This document shows positions 17,001 to 23,314 of a stretch of 64,000 nucleotides of DNA, in pieces. The translations under genes were made by a program, and so were the position numbers. The notes under the pieces were generated by a model, which saw only the letters and a program-made list of their open reading frames with translations, made no database searches and was not told where the DNA came from. The stretch spans positions 124,001 to 188,000 of the forward strand of contig NZ_QDGZ01000007.1 of NCBI RefSeq assembly GCF_003076135.1, written 5' to 3'. This DNA comes from Nocardioides gansuensis. Its GTDB lineage: Bacteria > Actinomycetota > Actinomycetes > Propionibacteriales > Nocardioidaceae. Numbering within the stretch: position 1 is the first letter of the stretch; each line of letters begins with the position of its first letter.

Positions 17001-18855
17001 GCCGAGTGACGTCCGTCGGCAGGCCGCTCGCGGTCACCGGGGAGTCGAAGACGCCGTGGACGAACATCCGGTGGGCACCCACGGACAGGCCGCTGCGGGT
17101 GTCGGTCCAGCCGCTGATGGTGCCGGCCACGGGGTCGACGGTGAGACCGCCGTTGTCGTTGACGTTGTCGAAGACCAGGCTCGCGGCGTCGTCGGGGAAC
17201 GTGAAGCGCATGATCGCCGCGTGGTCCGTGGGCGCGATCTCGGCCTTCAGCCCGTTGTCGAAGGTGACGGCGTAGTGGTGCGGTGAGGCCACCTCGTTGA
17301 CGTGGCTGAACGGCAGCGAGCGGTTGGTCCGGTGAGCGGTCGGGACGCCGGTGGCCACCGAGGGCATCACCTGGAACGTGTGCCGGTCACCCATCCACGG
17401 GCTCGTCTCGTGGCTCAGGGCCAGCGCCTGCAGCCGAGTCCGGTTCTGCGCGTCGTTGTCGTGGGCGTAGCCGTAGATCCAGCTCAGCGAGCCGGCGTTG
17501 GTGACCGGGCTCCAGAAGTTGAACCCGTGGGGCACGGCCGCCGCCGGGATGTTGTTGCCCCGGGAGAACGAGCCGGTGGAGTTCGTGCCCCGGGTGGTGA
17601 CGACCCAGTCGCTGGGCCGTTCGGCCGTGACCGGCTCGGCCTCGGCGATCTCGATGTCGTCGATGAAGCCACCGAAGTCGGCGGGGCCGTGGGGGCTGTC
17701 GTAGCCCACGAGGATCCGGTCGACGGTCTTACCGGCCGCGACGGCGCCCAGCCCGATCGCGCGGTGGTTCCACTGGTTGACGTAGAGCGTCCTGGACTCG
17801 CCCTGCTCGCGCGGGGACGCCCCGAAGCCGTTCTGGTCCTGCACGCCCAGCTCGGAGAGATAGGTGCCGTCGGTGAACGCCAGGTCGACCGCGGCGTAGG
17901 TGCTCGGGTAGCGCAGGTCGCCCCCCGACAGGTTGGGGAAGATCCGGTAGGACAGCTCGGTGTCGCCGGTGACGGGGACCTCGACGTCGTAGACCTTGTT
18001 CCACGAGTGGCCGCCGTCAGCGGCGGTCACCTTGCCGCCGTACCGCAGGGACTTCACCCCCGTGAAGCCGACGCGGGTGCGGGCGGTGTAGGCGCTCGCG
18101 GGCCCGTCGGCGAGGTCGGCGTGCATCGGGCGGGCGGGCGGGTCGGACTCGTCGCCGTTGCTGATGCGCAGCTCGGCGAGCTGGATCAGGCCGCCGCTGT
18201 GGTTGGCCCGGATGTCGAGCCGGTAGTACTTGTACGCCGTGGCGTTGGCGAAGTCGTAGACCGTCGTGGTGAACCGGCTGCCGAGGTCCTGCCCGGCGCG
18301 GGCGTCGAGGTCGGTCCAGGTGGTGCCGTCCTGGGAGCCCTGGAAGACCCAATCGCGCGGGTCGCGCTCCGGGGCGTCGTTGGCCGCGGTCAGCGAGTAG
18401 CGCTGCACGACCGCGGGGGCGCCGAGCTCGTAGCGGACCCAGCCCGTGGACGTGAACGTGAGCCACTTGCTGCCGGAGTCGCCGTCGACGAGGTTGGCCG
18501 CGATCTCGTTGGGGGCGTTCTCGGCGTTGGCCGTCACCGCGGCGACCTGGTCGGTCACGTCACCCTGCAGGGCGATGCCCGTGGCGCCGGTGACCCCGGC
18601 CGTCCACGCCGAGCCGTCGGGACGGGTCTCGGTGGCGCTGGTCCAGTCGAGGGCGCGGTCCGTCGTCTCGAAGGAGCTGGCGAACGCCGCCGCGGCGGCG
18701 CTCTGGGCCGCTGCCCCGGGGCTCGCGGAGCCGCCGGGGGAGCCGGGGTCGGCGGCGGCGTTGCCCGCACCGATCGTGGGAGATCCGACCATGACGACGG
18801 CGAGTGCCGCCGCCCAGCCGGTGACGCGTCGAAGCGGGGCGCGGGAAGAAGTCAT
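14035..18855 (-). CDS. secreted multidomain GH92 family alpha-mannosidase (1606 aa)
   Basis: Signal peptide about residues 1-35. Then come an F5/8 type C (discoidin) domain (about 60-205, ending YKYYRLDIRANHSGGLIQLAELRIS), a beta-sandwich module (about 220-405, ending GGFIDDIEI), the GH92 domain (about 415-1150, with GDEDNGETSAWWIFSALGFYP near 1066), and a second discoidin domain (about 1190-1325). An atrophied bacterial Ig-like domain (about 1330-1420) and a final beta-sandwich module (about 1425-1600, ending RGFVDDVVLE) that resembles the first complete the protein. The carbohydrate-binding modules suggest attachment to complex glycans. GGAGGTG lies seven bases before the ATG. First gene of the GH92 pair, divergent from lacI-type gene 19067. 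Confidence 0.9.
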   Translation of the reverse strand: MTSSRAPLRRVTGWAAALAVVMVGSPTIGAGNAAADPGSPGGSASPGAAAQSAAAAAFASSFETTDRALDWTSATETRPDGSAWTAGVTGATGIALQGDVTDQVAAVTANAENAPNEIAANLVDGDSGSKWLTFTSTGWVRYELGAPAVVQRYSLTAANDAPERDPRDWVFQGSQDGTTWTDLDARAGQDLGSRFTTTVYDFANATAYKYYRLDIRANHSGGLIQLAELRISNGDESDPPARPMHADLADGPASAYTARTRVGFTGVKSLRYGGKVTAADGGHSWNKVYDVEVPVTGDTELSYRIFPNLSGGDLRYPSTYAAVDLAFTDGTYLSELGVQDQNGFGASPREQGESRTLYVNQWNHRAIGLGAVAAGKTVDRILVGYDSPHGPADFGGFIDDIEIAEAEPVTAERPSDWVVTTRGTNSTGSFSRGNNIPAAAVPHGFNFWSPVTNAGSLSWIYGYAHDNDAQNRTRLQALALSHETSPWMGDRHTFQVMPSVATGVPTAHRTNRSLPFSHVNEVASPHHYAVTFDNGLKAEIAPTDHAAIMRFTFPDDAASLVFDNVNDNGGLTVDPVAGTISGWTDTRSGLSVGAHRMFVHGVFDSPVTASGLPTDVTRPRVTRYVRLDAGADRTVELRLATSLISLEQARKNLQMEVAASSFEQVKDEAQAAWDDVLDVIEVEGATPNQLTTLYSNLYRLSLYPNSGHENVGTPEAPVWKHASPVADPVGPSTPVQTGAKVVDGKIYVNNGFWDTYRTTWPAYSFLYPEKAGEMVDGFVQQFREGGWVSRWSSPGYANLMTGTSSDISFADAFTKGVEGFDPIDAYDAALKNATVAPPGTSNNADIGRKGLQKSIFLGWTPDEVSEGVSWALEGYINDHGIGRMAVQLSKDMSLPLAERLRYKEEAAYFLDRSRRYVEMFDSRVGFFQGRDAAGEWKSTPAEYDPEVWGHSHDYTETNGWNFAFHVPFDGAGLAALYGGRDQLAKKLDTFFATPETGTKVGSYGGVIHEMIEARDVRMGMWGFSNQVSHHIPWMYTHTGQPSKTQKIVREVLSRHYLGSEIGQGYAGDEDNGETSAWWIFSALGFYPLELGSERYAVGSPLFTKATVHLENGEDLVIEAPGNSAENVYVQGVTVDGSKWDKAWLAHKALADGGVVRFTMGPQPSRWATGTAAVPPSPSDRAAAPLTDATGPEKGIASGVPSAPRLFDNTSGTVTDVVPGSGVQYRFLSRPVEVSRYTITSGTGSNHLTGWVLEGSDDGTTWTEADRRKAETFRWAKQTRPFEIDQPRAHRFYRLRVTGLSGETASLAEVELFGLPGKELTDEQWVAETLAGIDLGDTSALTGDVELPTGPSYAWASADTSLVTDEGRLVRRPDIGAPSEATTLTVTVTKGEASGTRDFTFTVAPWTQAEWEATGTDLATSFEEGQPGALHNAWLRAGGVVEFCCGIGGMETTEGGPPPEGAKTGGRILLYSGLASGEGPASATNAILDAPRGTWVRPGTQLSWWVFPEGGANRRSTYVALDLQFTDGTFLQDLRPTTTDGQDGHPSALGTRLANGSWQQVVLDVGSVAAGKQVQSVAFTFDSDELDGPFRGFVDDVVLERPAAVAP

Positions 18856-18910
18856 CCCGAGACACCTCCATCATGAGGCTGGCTGTGACGACCGCCACTC
18901 AATCGGCCTA

Positions 18911-18924
18911 TGACATCGTTGTCA
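18911..18924. promoter_or_regulatory. LacI-type operator 1 (TGACATCGTTGTCA)
   Basis: Imperfect palindrome with a central CG, arms TGACA/TGTCA, as expected for LacI-family operators. The perfect -35 hexamer TTGACA on the minus strand (18920-18925) is embedded in it, so binding would block transcription of the GH92 pair. The core GACATCGTTGTCA recurs at 18991-19003. Confidence 0.6.
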
Positions 18925-18925
18925 A
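18920..18925 (-). promoter_or_regulatory. -35 element (TTGACA) of the GH92 operon promoter
   Basis: A perfect TTGACA overlaps operator 1. The -10 region 17 bp downstream (TTGAGT) is weak, so the promoter call is tentative. Confidence 0.35.
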
Positions 18926-18951
18926 CCCTAGATTACGCGGGGCGGCGCCTC

Positions 18952-18981
18952 TTGACGTCCACCACGGGCCGTAGATACGGT
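18952..18981 (+). promoter_or_regulatory. candidate promoter of the LacI-type regulator gene
   Basis: TTGACG (18952-18957) and TACGGT (18976-18981) are 18 bp apart on the plus strand. They are followed directly by operator 2, which would cover the transcription start. Confidence 0.4.
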
Positions 18982-18989
18982 CACTGCAC

Positions 18990-19003
18990 CGACATCGTTG
19001 TCA
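18990..19003. promoter_or_regulatory. LacI-type operator 2 (CGACATCGTTGTCA)
   Basis: Shares 13 of 14 bases with operator 1 and lies 64 bp before the regulator's start codon, just after its candidate -10 box. Autoregulation is inferred. Confidence 0.6.
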
Positions 19004-19066
19004 CTCTCCACGTGTCGGTGCTAGCACGCGCGCCCGAAGACAGCGTCCACAGGCAAGGGGGCCACC

Positions 19067-20065
19067 ATGACGATGTCCCCGAGCCGTCCGACGATGCACG
19101 ACGTCGCCCGCGTCGCCGGAGTCTCGATCAAGACCGTGTCCCGCGTCGTCAACGGGGAGCCGGGCGTCCGGGCGAGCACGCGGGAGCGCGTCGACGCGGC
19201 CATCGGACAGCTTCGGTTCCTCCGCAACGACGGGGCGAGCCAGCTGCGCAGCGGCCGGGCGGACACGATCGGGCTGATCGTCGAGGACCTCGCCAACCCG
19301 TTCTACTCCGTGCTCGCTGCCGCCGTGGAGCGGGTGACCCGGCGGCACGGGCACCTGCTCATGACCGGGTCGGGCGAGGGCCTCTCGGAGCAGGAGCAGT
19401 CACTCGCCGCCGCCTTCCTCTCGCGACGCGCGGCCGGCCTGCTCGTCGTGCCCACGGAGTCCGACCACGCCTGGCTCACCCAGGAGGCCACTGCCGGCAC
19501 CCCCCTGGTGTTCCTGGACCGTCCGGCGGCGGGGATCGTGGCCGACACCTTCCTCACCGACAACGAGGGCGGCGTGCGCAGCGGCGTCGAGCACCTCGCC
19601 GCCCACGGACACCGCCACATCGCGTTCCTGGGTGACGACCCGGCGTTCTGGACGGCCGCGCGGCGGCTCGACGGGTTCCACACGGCCACCACCGCGCTCG
19701 GACTGCGCTGCGACCGCGTGGCGATGGGCCCGCACGACCCGGCCGGGCTCGTCTCGGTGCTCCGCGCCTGGACGCAGGGAGACGATCCGATCACGGCCAT
19801 CCTCACCGGCAACAACATCGTCACCGTGGCCGCGCTGCACGCGATGCGGGCCGCCGACGTCCGGCTCGGCCTCGTCGGCTTCGACGACTTCGAGCTCGCG
19901 GACCTGCTCGAGCCCTCGGTCACGGTGATCGCCCAGGACCCGGCGTCCATGGGCGAGCAGGCCGCTCACATGCTCTTCCAGCGACTGGCCGGCGACACCA
20001 CCCCACCCCGGACCGTCATCCAGGCCACTCGTCTCGTCGTGCGCGAGTCCGGCCGGCTGCGCTGA
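19067..20065 (+). CDS. LacI family transcriptional regulator
   Basis: 332 residues. An N-terminal LacI helix-turn-helix (about residues 8-30, PTMHDVARVAGVSIKTVSRVVN) with its hinge region is followed by a periplasmic-binding-protein-like effector domain starting at TIGLIVEDLANPFYSVLAAAVERV. GGGGG lies eight bases upstream of the ATG. Divergent from the GH92 pair, sharing a 211-bp regulatory region with two near-identical operators, so it very probably represses the mannosidase genes and itself. The effector is unknown; a mannoside released by the enzymes is likely. Confidence 0.92.
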   Translation: MTMSPSRPTMHDVARVAGVSIKTVSRVVNGEPGVRASTRERVDAAIGQLRFLRNDGASQLRSGRADTIGLIVEDLANPFYSVLAAAVERVTRRHGHLLMTGSGEGLSEQEQSLAAAFLSRRAAGLLVVPTESDHAWLTQEATAGTPLVFLDRPAAGIVADTFLTDNEGGVRSGVEHLAAHGHRHIAFLGDDPAFWTAARRLDGFHTATTALGLRCDRVAMGPHDPAGLVSVLRAWTQGDDPITAILTGNNIVTVAALHAMRAADVRLGLVGFDDFELADLLEPSVTVIAQDPASMGEQAAHMLFQRLAGDTTPPRTVIQATRLVVRESGRLR

Positions 20066-20166
20066 CCTCCTTCATCGGTCCGGCGGGACATGCGGCGTAC
20101 GCCCCGTGAGCGAATGACCCCGTTATTGGGGATGCCCCACACGCGTTATGGGCGGAATGTAAAGAG

Positions 20167-21006
20167 ATGAGCAATCCCACAGAGGCAGGCTCGGGCGCCG
20201 AGAGGGAGCACCGGGGAGAGTTGTTCGACGAGTGGGCCGACGACGGGGCGGTCCCCGACGTCGAGGACGACGGGAACGAGCAGTACCTGGAGGAGGGCGA
20301 CGGCGGGGGCCGGGCGGGCGCTTCGGCTGCCGCCGTCTTCGTGGTGGGCGCCCTGTGGGGGGCGTTCGTCCTCGGGCTCGTGTGGTTCACCGCGGCCATG
20401 CGCGAGGACGACCCCGCCACCGCCGATTCCGGCGGCTCGGGGTCCGATGTCGCTTCTTTGACCCAGCAGGAGCAGGAGGGGCAGCAGCCCTTGGCGCGGG
20501 GGACTCGGCTGGAACGGTGCGCCCTTGCGGCGGAGCGGCTGGACACATCCCTTCAGGTCGCGGCCCCCGCGATGGCGCAGTGGGAGGTCCACGTCGGCGC
20601 GATGAACCAGCTCGTGGTCGGCGCCATCACGCTCAAGCAGGCCACCGACTTCTGGGAATCGACCCGAGTCGCCGCCGAGCGGAAGATCGGGCGCTTCCAG
20701 GATTCGCTGCGGCCGGTGCGTCGAGCGGGTCTGGACTGCCCGGTCGCCGGGCGCCTCGGGCATGCGTCGCAGAAGCTGCGCACCTGTGTGCTGAGCGTCG
20801 ACGCGCGCGCAGGCGCAGTCGACGCCGCCGACACGGCCATCCGCACGTGGGCGGGGCACGTCGCGGCCATGGAAATGATGCGGATGGGGCACCTCTCTCC
20901 CGCCGACGCGACGAAGGAGTGGCTGTCCAGCTGGAAGCAGGGCGTCCGCGAGATCGAGGCCTACAAGGGCGCCACTCGGGAGGCGCAGCAGGCGGGCGGG
21001 TGCTGA
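20167..21006 (+). CDS. hypothetical single-pass membrane protein
   Basis: 279 residues, not recognised. A very acidic, Gly-rich cytoplasmic N-terminus (about residues 1-50) leads to one membrane helix (about 52-77, ASAAAVFVVGALWGAFVLGL). An outside part with a low-complexity linker and a helical domain of about 170 residues with three cysteines (RCALAAERL, LDCPVAG, RTCVLSV) follows. AAAGAG lies one base before the ATG, an unusually tight spacing. Start of a stretch with less GC-rich codon use than its neighbours. Confidence 0.65.
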   Translation: MSNPTEAGSGAEREHRGELFDEWADDGAVPDVEDDGNEQYLEEGDGGGRAGASAAAVFVVGALWGAFVLGLVWFTAAMREDDPATADSGGSGSDVASLTQQEQEGQQPLARGTRLERCALAAERLDTSLQVAAPAMAQWEVHVGAMNQLVVGAITLKQATDFWESTRVAAERKIGRFQDSLRPVRRAGLDCPVAGRLGHASQKLRTCVLSVDARAGAVDAADTAIRTWAGHVAAMEMMRMGHLSPADATKEWLSSWKQGVREIEAYKGATREAQQAGGC

Positions 21007-21197
21007 CCGCGCCCTCTTTCCGGACTGGCGGTGCCAGCCGTAGCGACCAGCGTCCTGGCCGCTGACACCACCCAGACCGAGTCAAGGACGGTACTGCCGT
21101 CGACGGGTCTATCCGTCTGGTGCGCCGTACGGCTCAGGCGGTATTTGGAAGCAGGCCTGTCCTATCGGGCGAGTGCGTGGCGCACCTTCGGCATTTG

Positions 21198-21203
21198 TAG
21201 TCT
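21198..21203 (+). promoter_or_regulatory. -10 box (TAGTCT), leaderless promoter of the CNNM leader peptide
   Basis: TAGTCT lies seven bases before the ATG of the leader ORF at 21211, so the transcript would start at that codon. No clear -35 element. Confidence 0.45.
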
Positions 21204-21210
21204 TGACGCC

Positions 21211-21273
21211 ATGGACGACCCACGAAGTACCGACCGTTCACCCGCAACCACGGTTGGGGGTGAACGGGCCTGA
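21211..21273 (+). CDS. candidate regulatory leader peptide of the CNNM transporter
   Basis: A 20-codon ORF, MDDPRSTDRSPATTVGGERA, ends in TGA whose last base is the A of the transporter's ATG (TGATG). Aspartates at 2, 3 and 8 and prolines at 4 and 11 recall MgtL of enterobacteria (MEPDPTPLP...), whose acidic/proline N-terminus destabilises ribosomes at low magnesium. The ORF spans a strong hairpin (21234-21267) that hides the transporter's ribosome binding site. Translation is predicted to be leaderless. Function is inferred from composition and layout. Confidence 0.5.
   Translation: MDDPRSTDRSPATTVGGERA
21234..21267 (+). promoter_or_regulatory. hairpin sequestering the CNNM ribosome binding site
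   Basis: Outer stem CCGTTCACCC (21234-21243) with GGGTGAACGG (21258-21267); after one G:G mismatch, inner stem CAACC (21245-21249) with GGTTG (21252-21256). Fifteen base pairs in all. The 3' arm holds the GGGGG ribosome binding site of the gene at 21273. No T-tract follows, so it looks like a translational switch and not a terminator. Confidence 0.6.
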
Positions 21274-22565
21274 TGGACATCCAGACCTTCGTCAACCTGG
21301 GGCTGGTGCTCCTCTTCGTCTTGGTCGGCGGCGTCTTCGCCGCGACGGAGCTTGCCTTGGTCTCTTTGCGCGAGAGCCAGCTCACTGCGATCGAGCGAAA
21401 GGGCTCCCGTGGCGCACGTGTGGCGTCGGTTGCCCGTGATCCGAACCGGTTCCTGGCGGCGGTGCAGATCGGCGTGACTGTGGCCGGCTTCCTGTCAGCG
21501 GCCTACGGCGGGTCGACGCTCGCACCCGATCTCGCGCCGTACCTCGAGCACGTCGGCCTCGCAGAGCCGGCCGCCGAAGCGACGGCGCTCGTCCTGCTCA
21601 CGCTCTTCATCGCCTACCTGTCCCTGGTTCTCGGTGAACTGGTGCCCAAGCGGCTGGCCCTGCAGAAGTCGGCCGCGGTGTCGCTGGCGGTGGCACCGAT
21701 CCTGGACCGATTCGCCTCGCTGATGCGTCCGGTGATCTGGCTGCTCTCGGCCTCGACCAACGCCGTGGTTCGTCTTCTCGGCGGTGATCCCCATGCCACG
21801 AGCGAACAGCTCTCGGAGGAAGAGCTGCGGGACCTGGTCTCGACCCACGACGAGCTGGATGAGCAGGAACGCCGCATCCTTCGTGACGTCTTCACCGCCA
21901 CGGACACGAGCTTGAAGGAAGTCATGCGTCCCCGCGGGGACGTGGCCTTCCTTCCTCGTGACCTGCCGCTGACTGTCGCGGCCGAACGGGTGCGCGGCAT
22001 GCCCTACTCCCGCTATCCGGTCACCGGAGAGGACTTCGACGACGTGGTCGGGTTCCTCCACGTCCGCGACCTGCTGGGCATCACCGACAAGGACGACCGC
22101 AAGGTTCGTGACGCCTGCCGGCCAGTGCTCATGCTGCCGGGGAGCAAGCGGGTGCTGCCGTCGGTTGCCACCATGCGGGTCGAAGGCACCCATCTGGCCA
22201 TCGTGGTCGACGAGTACGGCGGAACCGATGGCATCGTCACCCTCGAAGACCTTGTCGAGGAACTCGTCGGCGAGATCCGCGACGAGTACGACGCCGCCGA
22301 GGCCGCCACCGGCGAGGACCCGATGACCTTCGACGGCGGGACCAGCCTCGAGGGCTTCACCGACGCCACCGGCATCGAGCTCAGGGAAGGCCCCTACGAG
22401 ACCGTGGCCGGCTACGTCATCGCTCAGCTCGGGCGCATCCCGGAAGTCGGGGACACCGTCGCCATCGACGCCGGCCGACTCGAGGTCGCAGCAATGACCG
22501 GGACACGGGTCACCGCGATTGCCTTCGCCCCGCTGTCCTCGGCGGATCAGCAAACCGAGAACTAG
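21273..22565 (+). CDS. CNNM/CorC-type transporter (hemolysin family; DUF21, CBS pair, CorC_HlyC)
   Basis: 430 residues. The DUF21 membrane domain (about 1-180, GGVFAATELALVSLRESQL and LSLVLGELVPKRLALQKS) is followed by a CBS-domain pair (about 215-340, EVMRPRGDVAFLPRDLPL to DEYGGTDGIVTLEDLVEELVGEI) and a C-terminal CorC_HlyC domain (about 350-425). Experimentally studied relatives such as MpfA and CorC are linked to magnesium (or cobalt) efflux. ATG overlaps the leader-peptide stop, so translation is probably coupled to it. Codons are less GC-rich than in flanking genes. Confidence 0.88.
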   Translation: MDIQTFVNLGLVLLFVLVGGVFAATELALVSLRESQLTAIERKGSRGARVASVARDPNRFLAAVQIGVTVAGFLSAAYGGSTLAPDLAPYLEHVGLAEPAAEATALVLLTLFIAYLSLVLGELVPKRLALQKSAAVSLAVAPILDRFASLMRPVIWLLSASTNAVVRLLGGDPHATSEQLSEEELRDLVSTHDELDEQERRILRDVFTATDTSLKEVMRPRGDVAFLPRDLPLTVAAERVRGMPYSRYPVTGEDFDDVVGFLHVRDLLGITDKDDRKVRDACRPVLMLPGSKRVLPSVATMRVEGTHLAIVVDEYGGTDGIVTLEDLVEELVGEIRDEYDAAEAATGEDPMTFDGGTSLEGFTDATGIELREGPYETVAGYVIAQLGRIPEVGDTVAIDAGRLEVAAMTGTRVTAIAFAPLSSADQQTEN

Positions 22566-22601
22566 CCGCGTTGCGGCGAGCCGCCCCGTAGGTCCGTGGG
22601 G

Positions 22602-22859
22602 TCAGGCGGCGGTCTTCCTGCCTGCGATCGACTCCGCGACCCCGATCAGGAGCACCGCCGCGATCACGGCAAGCACGAATCCGAGGACGTTCAGCTCCCA
22701 GATCGACCCGGTGCCGAAGAACTGCGCAATCAGTCCGCCGATCAGCGAGCCCACGAGACCCAGGCCCAAGGTGGCAAGGAGACCGAGCTCCTGCTTCCCG
22801 GGCTTGATGAGGCGAGCGAGCGCTCCGATGACGAGGCCGGCGACAAGGAATCCGATCAT
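22602..22859 (-). CDS. GlsB/YeaQ/YmgE family stress-response membrane protein
   Basis: 85 residues, three hydrophobic segments with the family's glycine-zipper style (FLVAGLVIGALARLIKPGKQ, GLVGSLIGGLIAQFFGTG, VLGFVLAVIAAVLLIGVAES). Known as a transglycosylase-associated protein family; function is poorly defined. The ATG at 22859 is supported by TAGCAT seven bases upstream. Convergent with the CNNM gene. Confidence 0.85.
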   Translation of the reverse strand: MIGFLVAGLVIGALARLIKPGKQELGLLATLGLGLVGSLIGGLIAQFFGTGSIWELNVLGFVLAVIAAVLLIGVAESIAGRKTAA

Positions 22860-22866
22860 GAAAGTG

Positions 22867-22872
22867 ATGCTA
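22867..22872 (-). promoter_or_regulatory. -10 box (TAGCAT), leaderless promoter of the GlsB-like gene
   Basis: TAGCAT lies seven bases before the ATG at 22859. Confidence 0.5.
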
Positions 22873-22897
22873 GTCCGCGGTGTGCAACCTGAGGCGG

Positions 22898-23132
22898 TCA
22901 AACCACCTCGTAGCGCAGGGTCCCCACCACCCCCACGAAGACCTAGAGGAATGCCGCTTCGACCTCGGGTCCGCCATGCGCGGTGAGCCAGGAGCACACC
23001 TCGGCCAAGACCGTCGCTGGAAGCACGATCTCCTCCCCCGCCATGATCTCGGAAGAGATCGTTGGCCGCCAAGTAGTGCTCATTCCGCTCGTTCGACAAC
23101 GCGACCAAGGGGCGGGTGTCGCAGACGATCAA
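22898..23132 (-). pseudogene. decayed PIN-domain (VapC-like) toxin gene
   Basis: Starting at TTG 23132, one frame reads LIVCDTRPLVALSNERNEHY, the N-terminal PIN motif with its first catalytic aspartate. At a GGGGG run near 23036-23041 similarity shifts to another frame, IVLPATVLAEVCSWLTAHGG followed by PEVEAAFL, which carries the conserved glutamate. This frame then meets TAG (22942-22944), continues as GTLRYEVV and stops again at 22898. The C-terminal third with the last acidic residues is missing. An intact homologue would have about 130 residues. The TTG overlaps the stop of the remnant at 23129, as in toxin-antitoxin pairs. Confidence 0.65.
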
Positions 23133-23251
23133 CGCTCGCTGCCGAATCCGCGCCCCAGCACGGCGTTGACGTACTCGGGTGAAGAGCCGTTCTTGGGTTC
23201 GTCCTTGATCATGCCCACGAACTTCGGGGCCAGGTGCCCCTCGGCTTCTGA
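23129..23251 (-). pseudogene. probable antitoxin remnant upstream of the PIN-toxin relic
   Basis: An open stretch of 40 codons, read as EGHLAPKFVGMIKDEPKNGS then SPEYVNAVLGRGFGSER, ends in TGA overlapping the toxin's first codon. The tail resembles C-termini of antitoxins paired with PIN toxins, but no ribbon-helix-helix DNA-binding part is recognisable upstream, where the frame is of unrelated composition. Probably truncated. Together with the toxin relic this accounts for most of 22860-23314. Confidence 0.4.
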
Positions 23252-23314
23252 ACTTTGCGACTCTGTGCGGACAGCCGACTCTGCACCCCGTCTGGCCTGC
23301 GCAAACGCGCAGAT

